Below are positions 33,927 to 44,036 of a stretch of DNA of 64,000 nucleotides, piece after piece. Location: positions 82,384 through 146,383 of the forward strand of contig JAGGVO010000042.1 in assembly GCA_021157965.1 (NCBI GenBank), in the 5' to 3' direction. Within the stretch, counting starts at the first letter, position 1, and each line of letters starts with the position of its first letter. The notes beneath the pieces are model-generated. The model was given only the letters and a program-made list of their open reading frames with translations. It was not told the DNA's origin and did no database searches. This DNA is from Candidatus Neomarinimicrobiota bacterium (GTDB lineage: Bacteria; Fidelibacterota; Fidelibacteria; Fidelibacterales; Fidelibacteraceae). Position numbers and translations under genes: made by a program.

Positions 33927-34035
33927 GGTAAATAATTCGGATAAAAGCTCCCTATGTGATAGAATAGTAGATTTATAGCAGATCTTCTCATACATTACCA
34001 TGTTATGAAACAAGAAAATAACAGGAGAAAGAGTC

Positions 34036-35001
34036 ATGAGTCAGAATGATGTACTCCGTTCTTTTACGGATCAACTAAAGATCAATCCAAGAATGATAAA
34101 GAGTTTTGTGATTCTTGTGATTGTTCTTCTGCTGCTTTTCACATCCTGGTTTACAGTGGGTGCTGAAGAAGTGGGGGTTATCCTTCGTCTTGGAAAATTC
34201 AGCCGTACAGTCAATCCGGGGCTGCATTTTAAAATCCCCTTCGGTGTGGAACAGGTTTTCAAAGTGCCTGTCCAGCGCCAGTTGAAAGAGGAATTTGGTT
34301 TCCGGACCCTTTCTCCGGGTGTGCGGTCAACCTATGACACCCGGAATTATGAAGATGAAAGTGTAATGCTCACCGGAGATTTGAATGTGGCGGTTGTGGA
34401 ATGGACAGTCCAGTACCGGATCGATGATCCTTACAAATACCTTTTCAGGATTCGGAATGCCCGGAGCGCCCTGAGGGACATGACTGAAGCCACGATGCGG
34501 GAAGTTATCGGAAACCGGACCGTCGCTGAAATCCTGACCATCGGCCGGGCGGAAGTGGCCAGCACCGTGAAAGTAGAACTTCAAAAAATGGCAAACAGTT
34601 ACGAAACCGGTTTCCGGATTGACCAGGTGGTTTTACAGAATGTCATGCCTCCGGAACCGGTGAGATCCTCCTTCAATGAGGTTAACGAGGCGCAACAGGA
34701 CCGGGAAAAGCTTATTAATCAGGCCAAATCAGAATATAACCGGGTTATCCCGAAAGCAAAAGGACAGGCACAGCAAACAATCCAGGAAGCCGAAGGGTAT
34801 GCCTTAAACCGCGTGAATTCGGCAAAGGGACATGTTGCCATGTTTAATGCCGTATTTGAGGAGTACCGGAAAGCACCTGACGTGACCCGTCAACGCATCT
34901 ATCTGGAAACGATGAACGAAATCCTGCCCCAACTGGGCAAAAAATACGTCATCGATGAGGATGTCTCCGGAATATTACCCCTGCTGAACCTTGACAAATA
35001 A
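34036..35001 (+). CDS. hflK: HflK, SPFH/band-7 membrane protein
   Basis: HflK and HflC form a membrane cage around the FtsH protease and tune its activity. The protein has a single N-terminal helix (FVILVIVLLLLFTSWF), then the SPFH domain starting VGAEEVGVILRLGKFSRTVNPGLHFKIPFGVE. A long coiled coil follows (AQQDREKLINQAKSEYNRVIPKAKGQAQQTIQEAEGYA). A GGAG motif precedes the ATG. It is 23 bp ahead of hflC in the usual order. Confidence 0.95.
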   Translation: MSQNDVLRSFTDQLKINPRMIKSFVILVIVLLLLFTSWFTVGAEEVGVILRLGKFSRTVNPGLHFKIPFGVEQVFKVPVQRQLKEEFGFRTLSPGVRSTYDTRNYEDESVMLTGDLNVAVVEWTVQYRIDDPYKYLFRIRNARSALRDMTEATMREVIGNRTVAEILTIGRAEVASTVKVELQKMANSYETGFRIDQVVLQNVMPPEPVRSSFNEVNEAQQDREKLINQAKSEYNRVIPKAKGQAQQTIQEAEGYALNRVNSAKGHVAMFNAVFEEYRKAPDVTRQRIYLETMNEILPQLGKKYVIDEDVSGILPLLNLDK

Positions 35002-35024
35002 GCAGAACAACAGGAGATAAAACC

Positions 35025-35963
35025 ATGAAAAAGTTACTTTTTCTCATATTATTGATCATCATCGGGGTGGGCTTGTATTCATCCATTTTTATCGTGAATG
35101 AAACCGAGCAGGTGATAAAAACCCGTTTTGGTAAACCTATCGGTGAAGCTATTACCGCTCCGGGTATTCATTTTAAAGTCCCCATTTTGGATGTACTGCA
35201 CTATTTTGATAAACGGTATCTGGAATGGGATGGTCGTCCAAACCAAATTCCCACAAAAGACAAACGGTTTATCTGGGTGGATACCTATGCCCGTTGGCAC
35301 ATCACCGATCCCCTGAAATTTTACCAGCGTTTGTATAACGAGCAAGGTGCCCACTCCCGTCTGGACGATATTATTGACGGTGAAACACGAAATGCCGTGG
35401 CTTCCCACAATCTGATTGAAATCGTCCGGAAAAGCAACCGGGAATCTATGATTGATTCAACAGCTCTGGACGAAATTATAGTTCTGGAAGAGATTGAGGT
35501 CGGCCGGGAAAAAATCGGAGATATGATCCTGAAAAATGCTCAAAAGCGGTGCGAGGATCTGGGTATTGAAATTCTGGACTTTGAATTCAAGCGGATCAAC
35601 TACGTCCAGGAGGTTCAGGAAAAGGTCTTCGAACGAATGATATCCGAACGGAAACGGATTGCGGATCGCTACCGGAGTGAAGGTCAGGGGGAAGCATCCC
35701 GCATTCAAGGAGAGAGAGAACGGGAACTTCTCAGGATCCGTTCCGAAGCCTATCGTAAGGCTCAGGAAATAAAAGGGAAAGCTGATGCCGAAGCGACGGC
35801 CATTTACAACCTGGCTTATAACCAATCATCTGAAAGCCGTAAGTTCTATGAGTTCATGAAAACCATGGAAACATATCAGAACACCATCGACAGCTCAACA
35901 ACCGTGATACTTTCCACTAAGAGTAAATTCTATAAGTATCTCAAGAGCACCGGAGATCTGTAA
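35025..35963 (+). CDS. hflC: HflC, SPFH/band-7 membrane protein
   Basis: This partner of HflK has a short hydrophobic N-terminus (LLFLILLIIIGVGLYSSIF) and band-7 domain (VNETEQVIKTRFGKPIGEAITAPGIHFKVP). Its C-terminal coiled coil ends in a YEFMKTMETYQNTIDSSTT segment typical of HflC. The two genes are spaced for co-transcription after hflK. A GGAGA ribosome-binding site lies seven bases upstream. Confidence 0.95.
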   Translation: MKKLLFLILLIIIGVGLYSSIFIVNETEQVIKTRFGKPIGEAITAPGIHFKVPILDVLHYFDKRYLEWDGRPNQIPTKDKRFIWVDTYARWHITDPLKFYQRLYNEQGAHSRLDDIIDGETRNAVASHNLIEIVRKSNRESMIDSTALDEIIVLEEIEVGREKIGDMILKNAQKRCEDLGIEILDFEFKRINYVQEVQEKVFERMISERKRIADRYRSEGQGEASRIQGERERELLRIRSEAYRKAQEIKGKADAEATAIYNLAYNQSSESRKFYEFMKTMETYQNTIDSSTTVILSTKSKFYKYLKSTGDL

Positions 35964-36028
35964 TCCCTTTACATTCTGTCAATCATATTTTCAAAATAAA
36001 CAATGTGATATAAAATGAAAGGGATATC

Positions 36029-36685
36029 ATGAATGATGAAATCAAACAGGAAGAAGTCGTAGGATTTCCTCAGCTAAACAAACTTGCCCCACAGTTTACG
36101 GCAGTGACAACACACGGAACGCTGAGCCTGTCGGATTTCAAAGGTAAGTGGGTCGTTCTCTTTTCTCATCCGGCAGATTTCACACCCGTGTGTACTACCG
36201 AGTTCCTTGCCTTTGCCAAGAAACACGATGAGTTTGTCAAACTGAACACGCAGGTGATCGGACTCAGTATCGACAGTATTTTTTCCCATATTGCCTGGGT
36301 CCGGAATATCGAACAGAATTTCGGCGTGAAAATTCCTTTCCCCATCATTGAAGATCTGAAAATGGACGTGGCTAAAAAATACGGCATGATTCAGCCGGAT
36401 GCATCAGATACTCAGGCCGTACGCGCTGTTTTCTTTATCGATCCGGAACAGAAACTCCGGGCCATGATCTACTATCCCCTCTCCAACGGACGGAACATTG
36501 ATGAATTCATCAGAATTCTTAAAGCCCTTCAAACATCCGACAAATATGGCGTGGCCACACCGGAAAACTGGAAGCCCGGGGAAAAAGTGATTGTTTCGCC
36601 ACCCAAAACACAAAAAGATGCTGATAAACGGATGACGGAAAACTATGAAATCACCGACTGGTACTTCAGCAAAAAAGAAATCTGA
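36029..36685 (+). CDS. 1-Cys peroxiredoxin (Prx6 type)
   Basis: The peroxidatic site HPADFTPVCTTEFLAF (PxxxTxxC) lies near residue 45. The C-terminal extension LSNGRNIDEFIRILKALQ, then ATPENWKPGEKVIVSPP, is the 1-cysPrx_C domain. The enzyme reduces hydrogen peroxide and organic hydroperoxides. I find no second cysteine, so no resolving Cys is present and an external thiol is needed. At 218 residues it is of normal length. It follows hflC by 65 bp, possibly in the same transcript. Confidence 0.94.
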   Translation: MNDEIKQEEVVGFPQLNKLAPQFTAVTTHGTLSLSDFKGKWVVLFSHPADFTPVCTTEFLAFAKKHDEFVKLNTQVIGLSIDSIFSHIAWVRNIEQNFGVKIPFPIIEDLKMDVAKKYGMIQPDASDTQAVRAVFFIDPEQKLRAMIYYPLSNGRNIDEFIRILKALQTSDKYGVATPENWKPGEKVIVSPPKTQKDADKRMTENYEITDWYFSKKEI

Positions 36686-36776
36686 CAAGCGCTGACTCAA
36701 ATATTCCGCCGTTTGTTTACTGAAAAAGAAAAGAAAAAGGGTTCTGACGTTCGATAAATTATAATTGTTATATTTA

Positions 36777-38112
<1,336 letters not shown>

Positions 38113-38442
38113 ATGGTTCGCAGGACGCAACAAAAACTGACGCCACAACTTGTGATTAAGTTGCTGGTGCTGCTCCTAATCATAGCCGTAGTCTCCCTAA
38201 TTCTGGGAGATTACGGCTTTTATGCCTATTACAAAACACTTCGACAAGAAAAGTCCGCCCGCCAGGAACAGGAATACCTGAGAGCCCTGGAACGGGAAAA
38301 GGCCCGGGAGCGGGACCGCCTTGAAAACGATTTACAGTATCTTGAGAAAATTGCCCGGGAAAAATACCGCATGTCCGAAAAAGGGGAAATTATCTACCGG
38401 GTGATCGAAAAAAAACCGGAAAAACCCCAGGACAAGCCATAA
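38113..38442 (+). CDS. ftsB: FtsB/DivIC-like septum formation initiator
   Basis: This 109-residue bitopic protein has one helix (LVIKLLVLLLIIAVVSLILG) and then a coiled coil from about residue 45 to 90 (RQEQEYLRALEREKARERDRLENDLQYLEKIAREKYRM). It ends with the family's typical EKGEIIYRV. FtsB/DivIC joins FtsL and FtsQ in the divisome. The gene starts directly after the enolase stop, which is the usual place for ftsB. Confidence 0.9.
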   Translation: MVRRTQQKLTPQLVIKLLVLLLIIAVVSLILGDYGFYAYYKTLRQEKSARQEQEYLRALEREKARERDRLENDLQYLEKIAREKYRMSEKGEIIYRVIEKKPEKPQDKP

Positions 38443-38481
38443 TCCCATTCTCTCATCCACTGTCGACAGGTATATTTGAAT

Positions 38482-40257
38482 ATGAAAATCCTCTCTACAT
38501 GGTGCCTACTCATCGTATGCCTTTTTGCTCTGCCCCGACAGAGTCCGGCAGCTGATACCACATCTGTCCGTCTGTATCAACTCAATCACTATTATACACT
38601 CAATGCCTTTTCCCATTTAAGTATGAACACTCCCCATTTTCTCATCAGAGCCAATTACCAAAACAGCAGCAATGTTTATAAAAAGCCCGGCAATCCCACC
38701 CGAATAAAACAGGAAAATGCACTGGAAACCCGTTTCCTCTATAAAAAAAATCCCCTCTTTTTTGTAGGCCCATCCTTCCGGGGATATCGGTTGTCCGACG
38801 AGCAACACAGCTCAGAAAACGACTATACCAACAGCCGTATCGGAATGTCCGGATTATTCCGTAAAAATCTTTCTCTGTTCGGGAATGCCGGTCTTTTTCG
38901 GGAAAAACGCCGGGGAATTCAGGATGTGGGATGGTTTTCCACCCTGGAACTCCTCGACGAGAACCGCAAACGAATGCTCACACCCGCCCTGCGATTTCAA
39001 TATGATAAAACACCTCACCGCGCAAATTACACCACGGACAACTCCCTTCAGTTTAGAACAGCTTTTATCGAAGATATTTTTAACAATCTGAACCTTCATT
39101 TTAAGGAAACCCGCAGGGAATACTTCATCAATCCTTCCGATTTGTCCCTAACTGAGATACGGACCACAAGCACGCGGCAGGTTCAGGACAAGCTCTCTTA
39201 TATTTTCCCCTGGAAGATCAGGTTTTTATATCATGTCCGTTTTTCCTCCACGACGGATAAACTGGATTTCTACCTGTCCGACAGCTCTGCAACCCGAAAG
39301 CGGGACAGCTACCAGTTTCACAATCAATTTGCAGTCATGAAAAGACATGGGGCTTTGAATTTGAGAGGGGAATTCACCATTGACCAAAATCAGGATCAAT
39401 CCTCGGCCAACCGCGAGGAGATCAGAGTCCCCGCTGATTATAAATACGCCCGGAAAACCATCAATACACAGGCGTCATATAATATCAACACAACCGACAG
39501 CCTCTTGCTGCGGTATCAGGTTTCTTTGCTGCATTTTGACACGCCGGACAGCAACAACACCGACGACCGGGATGAACTCAGCTATGTTGTAAATCCCCAA
39601 CTGAGTATTCGTCTATCCCCCTATATCCGCTGGAACCTGTCCGGTCAAATATATTTGCATCACCTGATTTATCTTCATGCGGGGCGTTCAGGTCAAAATC
39701 ACTGGAACCGGGTCTATTCTCTCCGGTCCCATTTGAATCTGGCTATTCCAGCCCGGTTGAACTGGTCTTCAACTCAAAGCCTGAGTTCCAATTATTTTGT
39801 ATACGATTTTGAAGATTCCGCTTTTGTAAATGTGAGCAGCCGGATTTTTCGATCTCTTTATATTGATCAAAATGTGGATTATTTCTTATCGTCAAACTGG
39901 GGAATATCCCTCCGACTCAGCGGGCGTTTTGAAGATGACGGTACGCTGGATTGGAACCGTTTGGTTCAGGATAAAAGCTCTGACCGGATACAGGTCAACC
40001 AGGAATACCTGATGACGTACCGAAAGAAGTCGATTAAAATATTCGGCGGACCCGTCTTTTCAAAACGGTGGTTTTACCAGAAAGGATTCGATGAACAGTG
40101 GTCTCTGATCCATTATGTCTATCGTAAGGGAATCACCGGGGGATGTCAGTTCCACAGGAATGTGCAGTTTAAATATACCCTGGAAGCAATCCGGCAAACC
40201 GGACAGAAAAAAGTTTACAATCAAAACGGATTTCTCCAGATACACTTTATATTGTGA
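38482..40257 (+). CDS. Predicted outer-membrane beta-barrel protein, function unknown
   Basis: The protein starts with a signal peptide (STWCLLIVCLFALPRQSPAA). It then consists of about 560 residues of amphipathic strands rich in Tyr, Arg, Ser and Asn with short turns, ending in a strand terminating at HFIL. This suggests an outer-membrane barrel of 18 or more strands. I do not recognise a family; there is no TonB box or plug domain, so a TonB-dependent receptor is unlikely. The ATG at 38482 is preferred, with a TTG two codons earlier as an alternative. It lies between ftsB and the YgjV-like gene, in the same direction. Confidence 0.65.
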   Translation: MKILSTWCLLIVCLFALPRQSPAADTTSVRLYQLNHYYTLNAFSHLSMNTPHFLIRANYQNSSNVYKKPGNPTRIKQENALETRFLYKKNPLFFVGPSFRGYRLSDEQHSSENDYTNSRIGMSGLFRKNLSLFGNAGLFREKRRGIQDVGWFSTLELLDENRKRMLTPALRFQYDKTPHRANYTTDNSLQFRTAFIEDIFNNLNLHFKETRREYFINPSDLSLTEIRTTSTRQVQDKLSYIFPWKIRFLYHVRFSSTTDKLDFYLSDSSATRKRDSYQFHNQFAVMKRHGALNLRGEFTIDQNQDQSSANREEIRVPADYKYARKTINTQASYNINTTDSLLLRYQVSLLHFDTPDSNNTDDRDELSYVVNPQLSIRLSPYIRWNLSGQIYLHHLIYLHAGRSGQNHWNRVYSLRSHLNLAIPARLNWSSTQSLSSNYFVYDFEDSAFVNVSSRIFRSLYIDQNVDYFLSSNWGISLRLSGRFEDDGTLDWNRLVQDKSSDRIQVNQEYLMTYRKKSIKIFGGPVFSKRWFYQKGFDEQWSLIHYVYRKGITGGCQFHRNVQFKYTLEAIRQTGQKKVYNQNGFLQIHFIL

Positions 40258-40264
40258 GGTTTTC

Positions 40265-40909
40265 ATGAACGTTTCTCTCTACGAATTCATTGGTTATGCA
40301 GCCACCTTGATTGTTGCCATTTCTCTGATGATGCGTCAGATTCGGCGCCTCCGCATCTACAATCTGATCGGATCTGCTTTATTTTCCTTATACGGAGCTC
40401 TTATCGGCGCCTGGCCGGTGGCTGTATTGAATGGGTTTATTGTCTTAATCAACATCCGGGAACTGATTTCACTCAGCAGGCGGGATATCGTATTTAAAGC
40501 ACAGAAAGTAGATGTGAAAAATTCCTGGTATCTTGAGTACTATCTGAACTTTTTCCAAGAGGATATCAAACGGATTTTCCCTGATTTTGCCATCCGGGAA
40601 GAAGAAAAGTACGAATCTGTCATCATTATGCGGGATGTATTACCTGCCAGTATTGTGATTCTTCGTAAAACAAAAGGGCCCGAAGCCGAAATCATTCTGG
40701 ACTTCGCCCATCCGGAATTCAGGGACATGCAAAATGCCCGGTATTTTTTCAGGAAAGGCTGCGAGTCCCTGAATCTCGAGGGGAAAGAGTTTTTTATAAC
40801 ACCCGGTATGGAAAAACAGCATATCCGCTTTTTAAGGAAAATGCATTTTAAACCCCATCCCCAAAAAGAGAATTGGTATATTAAAAAAATTGGAGTAAAA
40901 AATGTCTGA
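40265..40909 (+). CDS. YgjV-like membrane protein fused to a cytoplasmic C-terminal domain
   Basis: Residues 1-75 carry three helices matching the YgjV/inner-membrane family: EFIGYAATLIVAISLMMRQI with RLRIYNLIGSALFSLYGALI and GAWPVAVLNGFIVLINI. The other 140 residues form a soluble alpha/beta domain (VIIMRDVLPASIVIL, EIILDFAHPEFRDMQNARYFF) with KFFITPGMEKQHIRFLRKMHF-like GNAT features, so it may be a degenerate acetyltransferase. YgjV itself has no established function. The ATG at 40265 follows a GAGG motif after the preceding stop. It overlaps the suhB-like gene by 8 bp. Confidence 0.72.
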   Translation: MNVSLYEFIGYAATLIVAISLMMRQIRRLRIYNLIGSALFSLYGALIGAWPVAVLNGFIVLINIRELISLSRRDIVFKAQKVDVKNSWYLEYYLNFFQEDIKRIFPDFAIREEEKYESVIIMRDVLPASIVILRKTKGPEAEIILDFAHPEFRDMQNARYFFRKGCESLNLEGKEFFITPGMEKQHIRFLRKMHFKPHPQKENWYIKKIGVKNV

Positions 40910-41690
40910 AGCACAATTGTTCGGCCGGAAAGCCCGGGAATGGATCGTGGCGGCAGGATCCCTGGTAATGAAAGGCATGGAAGAACAATACGCTGTAGAA
41001 ATGAAAAGCAAAACGGATCCTGTCACCGAAATCGATTTCCGGTGTGAGCAATTCCTGAAAGAAAAAATCATAAACGAATTTCCGGACCATAAAATTCTGG
41101 CGGAAGAAAGCGATCCCCTGGAAAACTCATCGGAAATCAGGTGGATCATTGATCCTATCGACGGGACCACCAATTTTTTACACGGTTTCCCCTATTTTTG
41201 TATATCCATTGCCGTCGAAAAAGAAGACAAAATACTGGCTGCCGCCATCTATGACCCATACAGGAAAGAGTTGTTTTACAGCGATCCGGAAACAAAGGGA
41301 ACCTTATTAAACGATAAACCCGTGACCGTAACCCGTACTCAAAGAGTTCAGGACAGTCTTTTGGTAACCGGATTCCCTTACGAACATAACGATATATTTT
41401 ACAAAAATTTTGTACTTCACCGCCGGGTTTACGAACGGAGTCATGGCGTTCGAAGAACGGGAGCCGCTGCATTGGATTTGGCTTATATCGCCGCCGGCCG
41501 TTCGGACGGTTACTGGGAATTTACTTTAAAACCCTGGGACTGCGCCGCCGGAGCCTATTTGGTTGTGAAAGCCGGGGGACGGGTGACCACCGTAAGCGGA
41601 CAAGACTATTCTCCCTATATTCCAAGTCTTTTGGCAACCAACGGTCTAATACACAATGAAATGTTGGAAATCCTGAATAAAGAAGATTAA
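40902..41690 (+). CDS. suhB: Inositol-1-monophosphatase family phosphatase
   Basis: The Li-sensitive phosphatase motifs are clear: ILAEESDP (metal ligand Glu), WIIDPIDGTTNFLHGFPYFC and PWDCAAGAYLVVKAGG. At 262 residues it has normal length for SuhB/CysQ-type enzymes that hydrolyse myo-inositol phosphates, 3'-phosphoadenosine phosphates or fructose bisphosphate. The DGTTNF and WDCAAG match inositol-phosphatase best. PAP hydrolysis would matter for the sulfotransferase at position 1, but CysQ-specific residues cannot be verified. It is the last plus-strand gene of this run. Confidence 0.9.
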   Translation: MSEAQLFGRKAREWIVAAGSLVMKGMEEQYAVEMKSKTDPVTEIDFRCEQFLKEKIINEFPDHKILAEESDPLENSSEIRWIIDPIDGTTNFLHGFPYFCISIAVEKEDKILAAAIYDPYRKELFYSDPETKGTLLNDKPVTVTRTQRVQDSLLVTGFPYEHNDIFYKNFVLHRRVYERSHGVRRTGAAALDLAYIAAGRSDGYWEFTLKPWDCAAGAYLVVKAGGRVTTVSGQDYSPYIPSLLATNGLIHNEMLEILNKED

Positions 41691-41709
41691 AAAACAGAAA
41701 ACGGATTCT

Positions 41710-42189
41710 CTATTTCCGATATTTGTTATCCCCAAAAGAAATAACCTGGATATGTACTTTAGCCGTCCCCCTATTTTCAAAGCCCAGGGCTTTTGCCGCC
41801 CCGTAAGACAAATCCAGAATCCGTCCTTCTACATACGGGCCACGGTCATTTATTGTAACAACTACAGACCGGTTGTTTTCAAGATTCGTCACACGGATCC
41901 GGGTCCCCAAAGGCAGTGTTTTATGAGCTGCCGTAAGGGCATACATATCAAAAATTTCCCCATTTGCCGTCATTTTCCCGTGAAAATCCTCTCCATACCA
42001 GGAACTGAGTCCGATCCAGCTCCGTTGATAACTGAGTTCCGGATTTTTATCCACAGGAATCTGCCGGGATGGCCGGGTCTGTACGGTTTTTTTGGGGTTC
42101 CCCGGAACAGCCTGATTGCCATACCTGGGCGCTGAACTGCACCCTGCGATATAAACAATAAAAAGAAAAAAGATAAGAGCTCTATTCAT
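41710..42189 (-). CDS. rlpA: RlpA-like lipoprotein with double-psi beta-barrel
   Basis: The lipoprotein signal MNRALIFFLFIVYIAGCSS is followed by a linker and the RlpA domain: SWYGEDFHGKMTANGEIFDMYALTAAHKTLPLGTRI, NNRSVVVTINDRGPYVEGRILDLSYGAAKALG. RlpA is a lytic transglycosylase acting on naked glycan strands in Pseudomonas; the catalytic-type His and Asp regions look present. There is no C-terminal SPOR domain, so septal targeting by SPOR is not expected. The start ATG overlaps the TPR gene stop by 8 bp (ATGAATAG). Confidence 0.92.
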   Translation of the reverse strand: MNRALIFFLFIVYIAGCSSAPRYGNQAVPGNPKKTVQTRPSRQIPVDKNPELSYQRSWIGLSSWYGEDFHGKMTANGEIFDMYALTAAHKTLPLGTRIRVTNLENNRSVVVTINDRGPYVEGRILDLSYGAAKALGFENRGTAKVHIQVISFGDNKYRK

Positions 42190-44026
42190 GAGTCGATTCA
42201 TTTGTCTCTTCCCTCTTTATGCTATCCTGTGCCATCTCATCCATAACCAGCTCAGGCAATTGAGTCGTATCCGCTTCCATCGTGGTATCAAGCGTATCAT
42301 TGGCCGATGTTTCCATAAGCTTTTCAATAATCTGATTTAATTCATTCATGCGTTTTTCGGCGGCACCGGCATATTTTGATGAACCATATAAACTCTTTAC
42401 CTTCTGATAATAATATATGGCACTATCCAGATCTGAAAATGTCCGATCATATTCCATGGCAATCCGGTACATAACCTGCGCCTGGCTTATGGAATCCAGC
42501 GATACTGTATCCAAAAGTGCCTTGAATGCTTTTATTCCCTCCTGGTGGCGGTCCTGGTTAAAGTAGGTTTTCTCGATGTCGAAAATCATGGACTGGTTTT
42601 TTTTTCGCTTCAGAGAATCAGGATGTTCCCGTCCAAGATACTGAAGACTGAAAGGTGAATAGGGATATTCCCGAATCAGACGGTTCTTCAACATCTCCGC
42701 CCGAAGTGTATCTCCCGTTTCTTTTAACAGATAACTCCAGGTGTTTAAAATCTGGGGAATAAAGGGGTTTTCTTTGAAACGGGTTGTCAAATTCTGATAA
42801 ATCCCAAGGGCTGAATCGGGACTCTGGAAATTGAAAGCCAGAAACTCAGCTTGCCGAAATTTATTTTTTACATAATCATTGATCACTTTGTCTGTCAGGG
42901 AAGTATCCTGTTCAATCTCTGGATTCATCAGCGTGGGATATTCTTCCTCCAGATTCCGTATTTGATTGTTCAGAGAGATAAACTGACCGATCTGATTAAT
43001 CTTTCCCTGGGCAAGAGTCGCTTCAAGAGAGTTTCGGTTATGTTGCCGGACTGCAATAAAGGCATTCCGGGCACTTTCATAATCTCCCAGCCTGTTTAGA
43101 TAAATTTCTCCCAACTGGTACGATGCTTTTGCTGCCTGAGGGGTATGGGGATAGTTTTCGATCAGGGTTTTGTAGCGCTGAACAGCCTGATCAATTTTAT
43201 CCTGCTGTGTATAAACCCGGGCCAGTTCCAGCTCCAGGTCGGGAAAAACCGCTTTATTTTCTTCATTCGCCAGCATCTCTTTTATCAATTCTTCACTTTC
43301 TTCATACATCTCCTGTATCCGGTAAATTTTGGCATACTGGAGTTGAACCCGTGTCAACAATAAAGGATCAACAGAAATCTCCTCAATTTCGTGTAATACG
43401 GCCGATGCCTTTTCCAGCAAGGAGCGGTCAATGTATATTTGAGACAGCTCATAGAGTAAATTGCTTTTTGACTCGACATCATGAGACATTTCCACAGCCT
43501 GGTTAAAATAATCAAAGGCTTTTTTATCTTCACCTCCTTCCAATGCCAGATATCCTGCAAGTGACATGGCTTCACCAAAAAAGGCTTTATTTTTCGGATC
43601 GGCAATGAATTCTTCAAGCATTCGAAAGGCAATATCCTTTTCGCCCAGTTCATAGTAACATCGGGCAATCCACAAATGGGATTCAGCATAATAGGGACTT
43701 GAAGGAAATTCTATCGTCAGCCGCGAGAACATGGTCCGTGCAATCGTATATTTCTGAAGATGGTAGTTGGATACCCCGGCGATGTACATGGCATCATCAA
43801 CATAATCTGAATCCGGAAATCTTTCTATCACCTTTTGCGCTTTTAGCGATGCATTTTCAAAAGTTGTATAGGTTGATCGGGATATCTTGCCGTTTTTCTT
43901 CAGATCCTCCTCCATTTGTCGCGTGGCTTCGGAAAAATACGTTTTAGCATTGTAAAATGTATTAAAATAAGCACATCCGCCAAGAATCACTAAAAGTAAA
44001 ATCAGGTAAAGGCGAAGAAAGCGCAT
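42182..44026 (-). CDS. TPR lipoprotein (possible SprE/PorW- or BamD-like scaffold)
   Basis: The lipobox ILGGC at residues 14-18 is followed by AYFNTFYNAKTYFSEATRQME and about 550 residues of TPR units, including YYELGEKDIAFRMLEEFI and AAKASYQLGEIYLNRLGDYESA. The C-terminal 60 residues are acidic with Thr/Asp repeats. The CAYFNTFYNAKxYF start is a recurring feature of FCB-group TPR lipoproteins. A role in outer-membrane assembly or in T9SS, as for SprE/PorW, is possible but not shown. It is followed by the overlapping rlpA and preceded by the amidohydrolase-like pair. Confidence 0.8.
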   Translation of the reverse strand: MRFLRLYLILLLVILGGCAYFNTFYNAKTYFSEATRQMEEDLKKNGKISRSTYTTFENASLKAQKVIERFPDSDYVDDAMYIAGVSNYHLQKYTIARTMFSRLTIEFPSSPYYAESHLWIARCYYELGEKDIAFRMLEEFIADPKNKAFFGEAMSLAGYLALEGGEDKKAFDYFNQAVEMSHDVESKSNLLYELSQIYIDRSLLEKASAVLHEIEEISVDPLLLTRVQLQYAKIYRIQEMYEESEELIKEMLANEENKAVFPDLELELARVYTQQDKIDQAVQRYKTLIENYPHTPQAAKASYQLGEIYLNRLGDYESARNAFIAVRQHNRNSLEATLAQGKINQIGQFISLNNQIRNLEEEYPTLMNPEIEQDTSLTDKVINDYVKNKFRQAEFLAFNFQSPDSALGIYQNLTTRFKENPFIPQILNTWSYLLKETGDTLRAEMLKNRLIREYPYSPFSLQYLGREHPDSLKRKKNQSMIFDIEKTYFNQDRHQEGIKAFKALLDTVSLDSISQAQVMYRIAMEYDRTFSDLDSAIYYYQKVKSLYGSSKYAGAAEKRMNELNQIIEKLMETSANDTLDTTMEADTTQLPELVMDEMAQDSIKREETNESTHE

Positions 44027-44036
44027 AGGGCGTCCT

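Noticed and set aside
33294..34037. Longest start for the GNAT-like gene (34037)
   Set aside because: It would overlap the hflK start and its promoter; shorter starts are more likely, though none has a clear ribosome-binding site.
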